Below are positions 8,867 through 16,318 of a stretch of 24,079 bases of DNA, piece after piece. The notes beneath the pieces are model-generated. The model did not search any database. It had not been told where the DNA came from and saw only the letters and a program-made list of their open reading frames with translations. Origin of the DNA: UBA2287 sp964479665 (GTDB lineage: Bacteria; Bacteroidota; Bacteroidia; Bacteroidales; Tenuifilaceae); NCBI GenBank assembly GCA_964479665.1, contig CAYZNN010000037.1, forward strand, positions 1 through 24,079, written 5' to 3'. The translations under genes were made by a program, and so were the position numbers. Positions within the stretch are counted from its first letter, which is position 1. Every line of letters starts with the position of its first letter.

Positions 8867-9112
8867 ATGAGAGATTCTGAATATACTAATTGGATTGAGC
8901 AAATTAAAGATCTTGTCAAACGGACACAGATTAAAGCCTCAATTATTGTTAATCAGGAACTCATCAAACTATATTGGCAAATCGGGAGATCCTTAGCTGA
9001 GGCATCAATTCAAAAAAATGGGGTACCTCTTTTGTTGAATCGCTTTCGAAAGAACTCTCCTTTTCATTTCCAAATCAGCAAGGATTCTCAAGAAGCAACC
9101 TCTTTGCAATGA
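8867..9112 (+). pseudogene. DUF1016 (YhcG-like) protein, N-terminal part, frameshifted
   Basis: About 50 residues matching the start of the DUF1016_N domain (SIIVNQELIKLYWQIGRSL), ending in a frameshift. In the A7 run at 9012-9018 the frame is lost: adding one A gives QKKWGTSFVESLSKEL, which is the expected continuation (normally W-G-x-x-[FI][IV]-E-x-L-S-x-[DE]-L), and the frame then joins the 9109 gene without a gap. As it stands, the last 30 or so residues are out-of-frame sequence. The ATG at 8867 is used rather than a TTG one codon earlier. It lies 31 bases after hutI. The loss could be a real inactivating or phase-variable change or a sequence error. Function in intact relatives is poorly known; they are PD-(D/E)XK nuclease-like. 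Confidence 0.75.
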
Positions 9113-9888
9113 AGAAGTTTTATGATTTCTACAATGATTCTAGTATTTCGAATGAAATAAACCAACAACTTGTTGGACAAAGCCCATGGGGGCAAAATAT
9201 TGTAATAACAACTAAGGTAAAAAGCATTGAGGAGGCAATATTTTATATAAGAAAAACCTTAGAAAATAATTGGTCACGGGCAATTTTATCCTATCAAATC
9301 GAATTAGAACTATTTAGCAGGCATAGAAGAGCAACAAATAATTTTGAGTCAACTCTTCCAGAGCCTCATTCTGAACTTGCCATTGAAACACTTAAAGACC
9401 CCTATAAATTTGATTTCCTTTCAATGACTGAAAAAGTGGTTGAAAAGAATATAGAAGACCAACTGATAAAGCATATTACTTCATTTTTGCTGGAACTTGG
9501 AACTGGATTTTCGTTCGTAGGGCGACAAGTACCTTTGAAAATTGACGGACAGGAATTTTATGTTGATTTACTATTCTACCATATAAAATTAAAATGTTAT
9601 ATAGTAGTAGAACTTAAAACGGGGGAATTTAGGGCCGAATATGCTGGCAAAATGAATTTATACCTTTCGGCTGTTGATGATTTAATAAAGTCTGAAAACG
9701 AAAACCCTACAATAGGATTGCTCTTATGTAAATCGAAGTCGAAAGTAATAGCTGAATATGCATTAAGAGGGACAACTCAACCAATTGATGTTGCTCAATA
9801 TGAGATAGTAAAAGCAATACCTAAAGACTTAAAATCCAGTTTGCCTTCAATTTCTGATATCGAGAACGAATTGACAATGAATTTATAA
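9109..9888 (+). CDS. DUF1016 (YhcG-like) PD-(D/E)XK nuclease, C-terminal part
   Basis: 259 residues covering the end of DUF1016_N (MKKFYDFY, then the SPWGQNIVI segment) and the whole C-terminal nuclease-like domain. The PD-(D/E)XK core is visible as FYVDLLFYH, then 10 or so residues, then VVELKTG (Asp and Glu-x-Lys), followed by GKMNLYLSAVDD and the IGLLLCKSK strand. The catalytic triad residues are present, so this half could be active if made. The ATG at 9109 overlaps the stop of the upstream fragment as ATGA, but this Met is internal to the family domain. The correct gene is 8867-9888 with one base restored, about 340 residues, the normal DUF1016 length. The gene is AT-richer than hutI and ftcD around it, consistent with acquisition. 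Confidence 0.8.
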   Translation: MKKFYDFYNDSSISNEINQQLVGQSPWGQNIVITTKVKSIEEAIFYIRKTLENNWSRAILSYQIELELFSRHRRATNNFESTLPEPHSELAIETLKDPYKFDFLSMTEKVVEKNIEDQLIKHITSFLLELGTGFSFVGRQVPLKIDGQEFYVDLLFYHIKLKCYIVVELKTGEFRAEYAGKMNLYLSAVDDLIKSENENPTIGLLLCKSKSKVIAEYALRGTTQPIDVAQYEIVKAIPKDLKSSLPSISDIENELTMNL

Positions 9889-9927
9889 ACCAATAAATAG
9901 CTTTAATCATAGTAAATTACTACTAAC

Positions 9928-10653
9928 ATGAAAAAAACAATAGCAATAAGTTCTCTGACATTAATCCTCGCTATTCTTACTAACTGCGCCCAACTTAATA
10001 TTTCACTTCCAAACCCTGCTTCAACTCAAAGTCAGGGACTTTCAACAGCCGAAGTAATTCGAGGATTAAAAGAGGCACTCGATTTGGGGGCTAAAAAATC
10101 GGGGCAAGAAGCCTCGAAAATCGATGGTTTTTATAAAAATCCACTATTGCTCATACCATTCCCTCCCGAAGCGATTAAGGTTAAGAATACCCTAGAACAG
10201 GCCGGAATAAAGAAACCAATCGACGATTTTATTGTTTCACTAAACCGAGCTGCCGAAGATGCTGCGCAAAGGGCATATCCCATTTTTTCTTCGGCTATAA
10301 CCAGCATGACTATTTCTGATGCCATGGGCATACTGAAAGGAGCCAGCAATGCGGCCACTATGTACCTTAAGGAGAAAACCACCAACCAGCTCAAAGCAGC
10401 GTTTAAACCCATTGTAAAACAATCCATCGACAAGGTAAAGGTAACCAGCTACTGGAATCCTATAGCAACCAACTATAATCGATTAACCCTAATTACCGGA
10501 GGTGAGCAGGTAAACCCCGATTTGGAAAACTACATTACCGACAAGGCGATTGAAGGACTTTTTAAACTTATAGAGAACGAAGAGAGACTTATTCGCAAGG
10601 ACCCAGCAGCCAGGGTGACAGATATTTTGAGGAAGGTTTTCGGGAGTAATTGA
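9928..10653 (+). CDS. DUF4197 family lipoprotein
   Basis: A 241-residue predicted lipoprotein. A basic, hydrophobic signal peptide ends at Cys20 (ILTNC, an acceptable though not ideal lipobox). The mature part matches the DUF4197 family: the conserved opening AEVIRGLKEALDLGAKK, then the YKNP-LLIPFPPEA segment, an alanine-rich helix region with AEDAAQRAYPIF, and the C-terminal ITDKAIEGLFKLI-EE--IR-DPAARVTDILRKVFG block. The molecular role of this family is unknown; it is common in Gram-negative bacteria and sits in the periplasm or membrane. The last bases, including the TGA stop, form part of an inverted-repeat arm that brackets the next gene. Nothing links it to histidine breakdown except position. 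Confidence 0.85.
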   Translation: MKKTIAISSLTLILAILTNCAQLNISLPNPASTQSQGLSTAEVIRGLKEALDLGAKKSGQEASKIDGFYKNPLLLIPFPPEAIKVKNTLEQAGIKKPIDDFIVSLNRAAEDAAQRAYPIFSSAITSMTISDAMGILKGASNAATMYLKEKTTNQLKAAFKPIVKQSIDKVKVTSYWNPIATNYNRLTLITGGEQVNPDLENYITDKAIEGLFKLIENEERLIRKDPAARVTDILRKVFGSN

Positions 10654-10683
10654 GTTACTAAGTTATTTAGAAATTAAGTTATT
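10649..10683 (+). repeat. Left arm of inverted repeat around the four-helix-bundle gene
   Basis: Three blocks, ATTGAGTT (10649-10656), TTATTTAG (10663-10670) and GTTATT (10678-10683), are exactly complementary and in reversed order to AACTCAAT, CTAAATAA and AATAAC in the right arm at 11114-11147, with almost identical spacing. The arm begins on the stop codon of the DUF4197 gene. Confidence 0.55.
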
Positions 10684-10699
10684 TTTTCAAGACTAAATT

Positions 10700-11047
10700 A
10701 TGACATACACTACATTTGAGGATTTAGAAGCATGGAAATTAAGTTGCGATTTGAGAAAAGATTACTCAAAACTAACCAAGACCTTTCCTTCAGAAGAAAA
10801 ATATAGGCTTACGGATCAAGTAATTAGATCTTCACGCTCTGTTACCAATAATATTGCCGAAGGTTTTGGGCGATTTCATTACCAACAAAATATTCAGTTC
10901 TGCAGACAATCTAGGGGTTCATTAATGGAATTGCCAGATCATATCTATGTAGCATGTGACGAAGAATATATTAACGAAGAAGTATTAACACTCTTCAAAT
11001 CTAAAGTTCCTAACTGTTTAAAAGTACTTAATGGGTATTCATCCTAA
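10700..11047 (+). CDS. Four-helix bundle protein (23S rRNA IVS type)
   Basis: A 115-residue small helical protein of the four-helix bundle family first seen in 23S rRNA intervening sequences. Diagnostic segments are FEDLEAWK near the N-terminus, LTDQVIRSSRSVTNNIAEGFGR in the middle, and the FCRQSRGSLMEL-DH block. The end (KVLNGYSS) is a few residues shorter than in most relatives, where it continues after GYI, so a small terminal change is possible. Function is unknown; in IVS elements it is carried within the rRNA insertion, but here it is a free-standing gene between DUF4197 and ftcD. It is flanked by an imperfect inverted repeat and by AATAACYC-rich spacer, which suggests an independently moving or recently inserted unit. 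Confidence 0.85.
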   Translation: MTYTTFEDLEAWKLSCDLRKDYSKLTKTFPSEEKYRLTDQVIRSSRSVTNNIAEGFGRFHYQQNIQFCRQSRGSLMELPDHIYVACDEEYINEEVLTLFKSKVPNCLKVLNGYSS

Positions 11048-11069
11048 CTCAAAAAAAAACAGCAACCAA

Positions 11070-11147
11070 TAACTCAATAACCCCTGACTAGCCCTGACTG
11101 CCGTCAGGCAGGCAATAACCCGATAACTAAATAATTCACAACTCAAT
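11070..11147. repeat. AATAAC-rich spacer with hairpin; right inverted-repeat arm
   Basis: The spacer before ftcD is built from short AATAACYC/ACTCAATAA units. It contains a small hairpin, CCTGAC (11093-11098) with GTCAGG (11103-11108), overlapping an alternative CTGCC/GGCAG pairing. The part at 11114-11147 (blocks AATAAC, CTAAATAA, AACTCAAT) is the inverted counterpart of the left arm at 10649-10683. No promoter consensus for ftcD was found here. Confidence 0.5.
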
Positions 11148-11157
11148 AAAAATCCCC

Positions 11158-12846
11158 ATGAACAACATCCAACTAATTGAATGCGTACCCAATTTTTCTG
11201 AAGGACGCAACATGAGCATTATTAAACAAATTACCAACGAAATTGAGGCAGTTGAAGGAGTTCGACTAATCGATGTGGATCCGGGAAAGGCCACCAATAG
11301 AACCGTTGTAACCATAGTTGGAACTCCCAACGAGGTTTGCGAGGCAGCATTTAGGGCTGTTAAAAAGGCTTCGGAACTAATCGACATGCGCAACCATAAA
11401 GGAGCGCACCCCCGATTTGGAGCAACCGATGTTTGCCCTTTGGTACCCGTTGCAAACATAACCATGGAAGAGGTTGTGCAGTATGCACACAAGCTAGCCA
11501 AGCGAATAGGCGAAGAACTGAGCATCCCCGTATATTGCTATGAGTTTGCTGCCAGAGAGGAAAAACGTAGGAATTTGGCTAACTGCAGAGCAGGAGAATA
11601 CGAAGGTTTAGCCAATAAGTTGAAAGACCCCAACTGGAATCCCGATTTTGGACCTGCATCTTTTAATGCAACAGCAGGAGCCACCGCTGTAGGTGCTCGT
11701 AACTTTCTGGTAGCCTACAATGTAAACCTTAACACAACCTCAACCCGTAGGGCTAATGCCATAGCATTCGATATTCGTGAAAAGGGTCGACCCCAAAGAG
11801 TTGGGAATCCCGTTACAGGGAAAATTGCCCTCGATGAGAATGGTAAAGAGATTTGGATACCCGGCAGCCTAAAAGCCTGCAAGGCAATTGGTTGGTTTAT
11901 TGAAGAGTTTGGAATTGCTCAAATCTCAATTAACCTTACCGACATTACCATTACCTCCATCCATCAGGCATTTGAAGAAGCGTCGAAAAAAGCGCAGGAA
12001 AGGGGCGTTCGGGTAACTGGATCCGAAATTGTTGGTGTTGTACCCCTTCAGGCTATGCTCGAGGCAGGTAAACACTTTCTGCGTAAGCAGCAACGTTCAA
12101 CGGGTATACCCGACAGGGATATTATAAAAATAGCAGTAAAATCGTTAGGACTCGACGAACTGTACCCATTCGATCCCGACAAGAAAATTATTGAGTACAT
12201 TCTTGCCGATAAAACCAAAAAGAAATTGGTTGACATGACAGTTTCGGGCTTTACATACGAAACCGCATCAGAATCGCCAGCCCCCGGAGGGGGATCCATA
12301 TCGGCCACTATGGGTGCCATGGGAGTGGCACTTGCAACCATGGTAGCCAATCTTTCTTCGCACAAGGCAGGTTGGGACGATCGTTGGGAGGAGTTCAGCA
12401 ATTGGGCCGATAAAGGCAAAGCCTATATGGATCAACTGCTTCAACTTATCGATGAGGACACGAATGCATTCAATCGTATTATGAATGCCTTCAGTTTGCC
12501 CAAATCGAACGATGAGGAAAAAGCCGCCCGTAAAGCAGCCATTCAGGAGGCTACTATGTACGCCATTGAGGTTCCACTGAAGGTAATGGAAGCTAGTTTC
12601 CAATCCATGGAGGTTATAAAAGCCATGGCCGAAACTGGAAACCCCAATTCCGTTTCCGATGCTGGCGTGGGGGCACTTGCAGCGCGCTCAGCAGTTGTTG
12701 GTGCCTATATGAACGTACGAATTAATGCAGCAGGACTTGAAGATAAGGAGTTAGCAAAAGCATATATTGATAAAGCGGAAGGTATACTAACCCAAGCCAA
12801 GGCATTTGAAAACACCATTACAGAAATAGTTTTCAAAAAAATTTAA
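11158..12846 (+). CDS. ftcD: Bifunctional formimidoyltransferase-cyclodeaminase
   Basis: A 562-residue fusion enzyme. The N-terminal half (about 1-300) is the glutamate formimidoyltransferase, moving the formimino group from N-formimino-glutamate to tetrahydrofolate; it shows ECVPNFSEGR at the start and the active-site region RNHKGAHPRFGATDVCP (His80, His84). The C-terminal domain (about 360-555) is the cyclodeaminase that releases ammonia to give 5,10-methenyl-THF; it opens with the conserved SPAPGGGSISA stretch (about 373-383) and ends with an alanine-rich helical region. Both halves are complete, so one protein finishes the pathway started by HutI: glutamate plus a one-carbon folate. It lies 2.3 kb from hutI with three unrelated genes between. 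A 12-bp hairpin follows it. Confidence 0.95.
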   Translation: MNNIQLIECVPNFSEGRNMSIIKQITNEIEAVEGVRLIDVDPGKATNRTVVTIVGTPNEVCEAAFRAVKKASELIDMRNHKGAHPRFGATDVCPLVPVANITMEEVVQYAHKLAKRIGEELSIPVYCYEFAAREEKRRNLANCRAGEYEGLANKLKDPNWNPDFGPASFNATAGATAVGARNFLVAYNVNLNTTSTRRANAIAFDIREKGRPQRVGNPVTGKIALDENGKEIWIPGSLKACKAIGWFIEEFGIAQISINLTDITITSIHQAFEEASKKAQERGVRVTGSEIVGVVPLQAMLEAGKHFLRKQQRSTGIPDRDIIKIAVKSLGLDELYPFDPDKKIIEYILADKTKKKLVDMTVSGFTYETASESPAPGGGSISATMGAMGVALATMVANLSSHKAGWDDRWEEFSNWADKGKAYMDQLLQLIDEDTNAFNRIMNAFSLPKSNDEEKAARKAAIQEATMYAIEVPLKVMEASFQSMEVIKAMAETGNPNSVSDAGVGALAARSAVVGAYMNVRINAAGLEDKELAKAYIDKAEGILTQAKAFENTITEIVFKKI

Positions 12847-12869
12847 TTAAAACGGTTACTAACACCTCA

Positions 12870-12908
12870 CAAACACAAAGGTACTGTATATCTGCGCCTT
12901 TGTGTTTG
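12870..12908 (+). terminator. Hairpin terminator after ftcD
   Basis: A perfect 12-bp stem, CAAACACAAAGG (12870-12881) with CCTTTGTGTTTG (12897-12908), and a 15-base loop, 23 bases past the ftcD stop. A T-rich but interrupted tail (TTATTATTTT) begins about nine bases after it, so termination is likely but the structure is not a textbook intrinsic terminator. Confidence 0.55.
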
Positions 12909-13014
12909 CACGCTTGTTATTATTTTAGCTTGAGTCATTTATATTGGTATAAAACGTTTGTTAAAAAAAAAATCAAGCATATTCGCCTTGTTTTCTTCGT
13001 TCTTTAGCTTATAT

Positions 13015-13022
13015 TAGCTGCG
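13015..13022 (+). promoter_or_regulatory. Candidate -7 box of SusC1
   Basis: TAGCTGCG, preceded by AT, resembles TAnnTTTG loosely. The same core (ATTAGCTTCG, 20081-20090) occurs before SusC2, and in both cases a TTG lies 24-25 bases upstream (12988-12990; 20055-20057). The spacer is longer than the usual 19-21, so this is weak by itself; the resemblance between the two SusC leaders is the main support. Confidence 0.25.
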
Positions 13023-13072
13023 ATTAACTTAAATTAAAGTTTAATTAACAACCGTAACCTAAATTCTAACCT

Positions 13073-13392
13073 ATGAAAAAACTATGCTTTTTCCTTGCAT
13101 GCTTTGTGTTTGCCGGACTCAATCTCCTTCAGGCGCAAACAGTGCAAATTACCGGTACTGTTAGCAGTGCCGAGGAAGGGCCCTTACCCGGGGTTTCCAT
13201 TATTGTGAAAGGAACAACTGTTGGTACCACTACCGATGGAGCAGGTAAGTACAGCATTGGTGTTCCTGCAAACGCCACCACCCTCACATTCAGTTTCATG
13301 GGTTACAAAACCCAGGATGTGGCCATTGCTGGCAGAAGGGTAATTGATGTTGTTTTGGAGCTTGATGCTTTGGCTCTCGAAGAGATTGTTGT
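13073..13392 (+). repeat. SusC 5' cassette, copy 1
   Basis: About 320 bases starting at the ATG of SusC1 match 20130-20449 in SusC2 with only about five base differences (two in codon 14, three in codon 97), then similarity drops sharply after the LEEIV codons. It encodes the signal peptide and N-terminal extension. Sequence upstream of the two ATGs is not similar apart from a few bases. Confidence 0.9.
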
Positions 13393-16306
13393 AACGGCTC
13401 TAGGTATAAAACGCGAAGCTAAGGCCTTGGGGTATTCTGTTCAATCGGTAAGTGCCGATGAAATTTCAAAATCCAGAGCTGTTAACCCAATAAACGCACT
13501 CAGCGGGAAAGTTGCCGGGGTACAAGTTACGTCTTCAACTGGTACAGCAGGAGCCTCATCTTTTATTGTAGTTAGAGGTATGTCATCTATTACTGGCAAC
13601 AACCAACCTCTTTTTGTTGTAGATGGTATTCCAATCGACAACTCACAACTGGCAACCGAAACACTTACTGCCGGTGTAGCATTGTCTAACCGTGCAATGG
13701 ATATTAATCCCGATGACATTGAAAGTGTTAACGTTTTAAAAGGTGGAGCCGCTACAGCGCTTTATGGCCTTCGAGCAGCAAACGGAGTTATTATTATTAC
13801 AACTAAAAAAGGTTCTTCACAGCAGGGCAAAAAATTGAACATTACTTTTAACTCTTCTGTGAGTATCGACCGCGTATCCCAATTGCCTCCAATGCAATTG
13901 AAGTATGCTCAGGGTTCACTTGGCAATTATGTTAATAATCAAACTGCTGCTTGGGGTCCCTTACTCACAGACCTAAGGCATTCAAATACAACCAAAGACC
14001 CTTACTACTGGGATGCTAATTTGAATGATTACAAGGGAGTTATTGTACCTGCAACCGCTTCCGATGCAGGCGATCCTATTGTTCCCATTGATAACCTGAA
14101 TAATTTCTTTATCGATGGCGTAACCTACTCAAATAGTTTAAGTTTTGCCGGAGGTAACGATGAAACAAAATATTTCTTCTCCTTAGGCCACCTCAGTGCA
14201 AAGGGTATAGTACCTATGAACGAATGGACTAGAACTTCATTTACCTTGAATGCTGAACACAAATTTGCCAAGTGGTTAACCAGTGGTGCGAAAGTTACCT
14301 ATACCAATTCTGGAGGTTACCGTGTCCAGCAAGGTTCAAATACTTCTGGTGTTATGCTTTCCCTACTTCGACAGGCCGCAAACTGGGATAACAGTGCAGG
14401 TTATAAAAGGCCATGGGAAGAAAAACAGAGCTACCAATTCCCTAATTTCACACAAAGGAATCAGCACCGAGGGGGTGGATACGACAACCCGTACTGGACC
14501 ATTAATAACAACCCGTTTAACGATGTGGTTAACAGGGTAATTACTAGTTTTAATACTGTTGCCACCTTTGCTCCCTGGATTAATTTAACTTACCGTATAG
14601 GAAATGACTTTTACTCCGATCGTCGTAGGCAATTTTTCGAAATTGGTTCCAGAACTATAGCTGCTGGTAGGGTCATGGAAGATCAGTACTTTTCTCACGA
14701 TATTACTCAGGATGTTCTCCTTACAATTAATCGTGAGCTTGCACCTGGCATAAGTACAAGCATTGTTCTTGGTAATAACCTTTACCAATCGACCCTTCAA
14801 AATGCTTTTATGCGAGGCACAACTCTGGTTATTCCAAATTTCCCAAACATGAGCAATGCAGCAACTAAGGAGGCGTTTGAAACATTGAACCGGAAGAGAA
14901 CGGCAGCAGTCTATACTGACTTTGGTGTTTCTTACCAATCGATGCTCTTTTTAAATGCAACATATCGTCACGAGTGGAGTACTACCCTTCCAGCAGCAAA
15001 CAACAACTTTGGCTTCCCCTCATTTGGTGGTTCCTTTGTACTAACAGAACTTGAACCTTTAAAGGATATGAGTATTCTTAACTTTGCAAAGATTAGAGGT
15101 TCGTATTCAAAAATTGCAAACGATGCACCCATTTATGGCACAACTGCCACATTCCCAAGTGCTGCGTATTCTGATGGCTGGACAACTACAGCCATTTCTT
15201 TCCCTGCTTTTGGAAGTTCTGGCTTTACAGTTACAAACACCCTTCCCAATGAAAACCTAAAGCCTGAAAAAACCACATCGTGGGAAGCAGGCTTCGATTT
15301 TAGATTCTTCAAAGGGCTAGTTGGAATCGATTTTACTTACTACAGTATTTTAAGTGAAGATTTAATATTATCTGTACCAATTGCAAAATCTTCGGGTTAC
15401 TATACTGCCAACCTGAATGCTGCATCAATGGAGAATAAAGGTATTGAACTTGTTCTGAATGTTAACCCTATTAAAGGAAAAGATTTTAATTGGGATATTA
15501 ATGTTAATTTCACAAAGAACAAAAACAAAGTTCTATCCCTTGCAGAAGGAGTACCCAACGTTTTCTTAGGTGGATTTACTTCAGCACAATCAAGAGCAGT
15601 TGTTGGTAATTCCTACGGAAGTATCTTTGGCAGCGAATTTAGAAAAGATGCTAATGGCAATCTGATTATTGATGATCGGGCAACAATTGGAGGGAATCCC
15701 AACCCAAAATATGGATATCCAATCCTTTCATCTTCGGATGCTGCACTAGGGGATGTTCTTCCTGAGTGGACAATGGGCATTAGCAATGGCCTCTCTTATA
15801 AAGGAGTTGGATTATCGTTCTTGGTTGATATTAAAAAAGGTGGATTCATGTGGAATGGAACAAAGGGAGCCATGTACCAATTTGGAACACATAAGGACAC
15901 TGAAACCAGAGGAGAACAGTATACATTTACAGGTGTTGGTTTATCAACTCTAAATGCCAATAACGAGGGTACTGCTGTTACAATACCTATGACAAAAAAT
16001 CAGTATTGGTACCAGAATGAGGGTGGAGGATTTTTTGGTGCAGGCGCACAATTTGTCGAAAAAACAGATTGGGTTCGACTCAGAGAGGTTACGCTTTCTT
16101 ATACCATTCCAACCGGTTTAGTAAATAAAATTTATTTGCAGGGAGCAGAGGTGTATTTTACAGGACGAAATCTTTGGATAAATACTCCGTTTACAGGAGT
16201 TGACCCTGAAACCAACCTTTATGGTGCCAATAATGCTCAAGGATTGGAATATTTCAACATGCCAAGTACAAAATCCTTTACATTTGGTTTAAAACTTAAT
16301 TTCTAA
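13073..16306 (+). CDS. SusC/RagA-family TonB-dependent transporter (SusC1)
   Basis: A 1077-residue outer-membrane transporter. A signal peptide (about 1-21, cut after LLQA) leads to a carboxypeptidase-regulatory-like N-terminal extension (about 24-97, ITGTVSSAEEGPLPGVSIIVKGT) and then a TonB-box-like LEEIVVTALG. The plug (about 115-235) has VRGMSSITGNNQPLFVVDGIPI and the LYGLRAANGVIIITTKKG signature. The beta-barrel ends in the aromatic C-terminus GLKLNF. It imports a ligand handed over by a SusD lipoprotein using energy from TonB; the ligand is unknown. SusD1 follows 12 bases later, a typical pair. The first about 320 bases are nearly identical to the start of SusC2, while the rest is a different subfamily (ALGIKREAKALGYSVQSV rather than VGYGIQYKRDVSGSVSSV). 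Confidence 0.95.
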   Translation: MKKLCFFLACFVFAGLNLLQAQTVQITGTVSSAEEGPLPGVSIIVKGTTVGTTTDGAGKYSIGVPANATTLTFSFMGYKTQDVAIAGRRVIDVVLELDALALEEIVVTALGIKREAKALGYSVQSVSADEISKSRAVNPINALSGKVAGVQVTSSTGTAGASSFIVVRGMSSITGNNQPLFVVDGIPIDNSQLATETLTAGVALSNRAMDINPDDIESVNVLKGGAATALYGLRAANGVIIITTKKGSSQQGKKLNITFNSSVSIDRVSQLPPMQLKYAQGSLGNYVNNQTAAWGPLLTDLRHSNTTKDPYYWDANLNDYKGVIVPATASDAGDPIVPIDNLNNFFIDGVTYSNSLSFAGGNDETKYFFSLGHLSAKGIVPMNEWTRTSFTLNAEHKFAKWLTSGAKVTYTNSGGYRVQQGSNTSGVMLSLLRQAANWDNSAGYKRPWEEKQSYQFPNFTQRNQHRGGGYDNPYWTINNNPFNDVVNRVITSFNTVATFAPWINLTYRIGNDFYSDRRRQFFEIGSRTIAAGRVMEDQYFSHDITQDVLLTINRELAPGISTSIVLGNNLYQSTLQNAFMRGTTLVIPNFPNMSNAATKEAFETLNRKRTAAVYTDFGVSYQSMLFLNATYRHEWSTTLPAANNNFGFPSFGGSFVLTELEPLKDMSILNFAKIRGSYSKIANDAPIYGTTATFPSAAYSDGWTTTAISFPAFGSSGFTVTNTLPNENLKPEKTTSWEAGFDFRFFKGLVGIDFTYYSILSEDLILSVPIAKSSGYYTANLNAASMENKGIELVLNVNPIKGKDFNWDINVNFTKNKNKVLSLAEGVPNVFLGGFTSAQSRAVVGNSYGSIFGSEFRKDANGNLIIDDRATIGGNPNPKYGYPILSSSDAALGDVLPEWTMGISNGLSYKGVGLSFLVDIKKGGFMWNGTKGAMYQFGTHKDTETRGEQYTFTGVGLSTLNANNEGTAVTIPMTKNQYWYQNEGGGFFGAGAQFVEKTDWVRLREVTLSYTIPTGLVNKIYLQGAEVYFTGRNLWINTPFTGVDPETNLYGANNAQGLEYFNMPSTKSFTFGLKLNF

Positions 16307-16318
16307 TAAATAAAAGTT

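Noticed and set aside
9109..9112. ATGA stop/start overlap in the DUF1016 region as translational coupling of two genes
   Set aside because: The family domain runs straight across the point, and the upstream tail is out-of-frame sequence; a frameshift explains it better.
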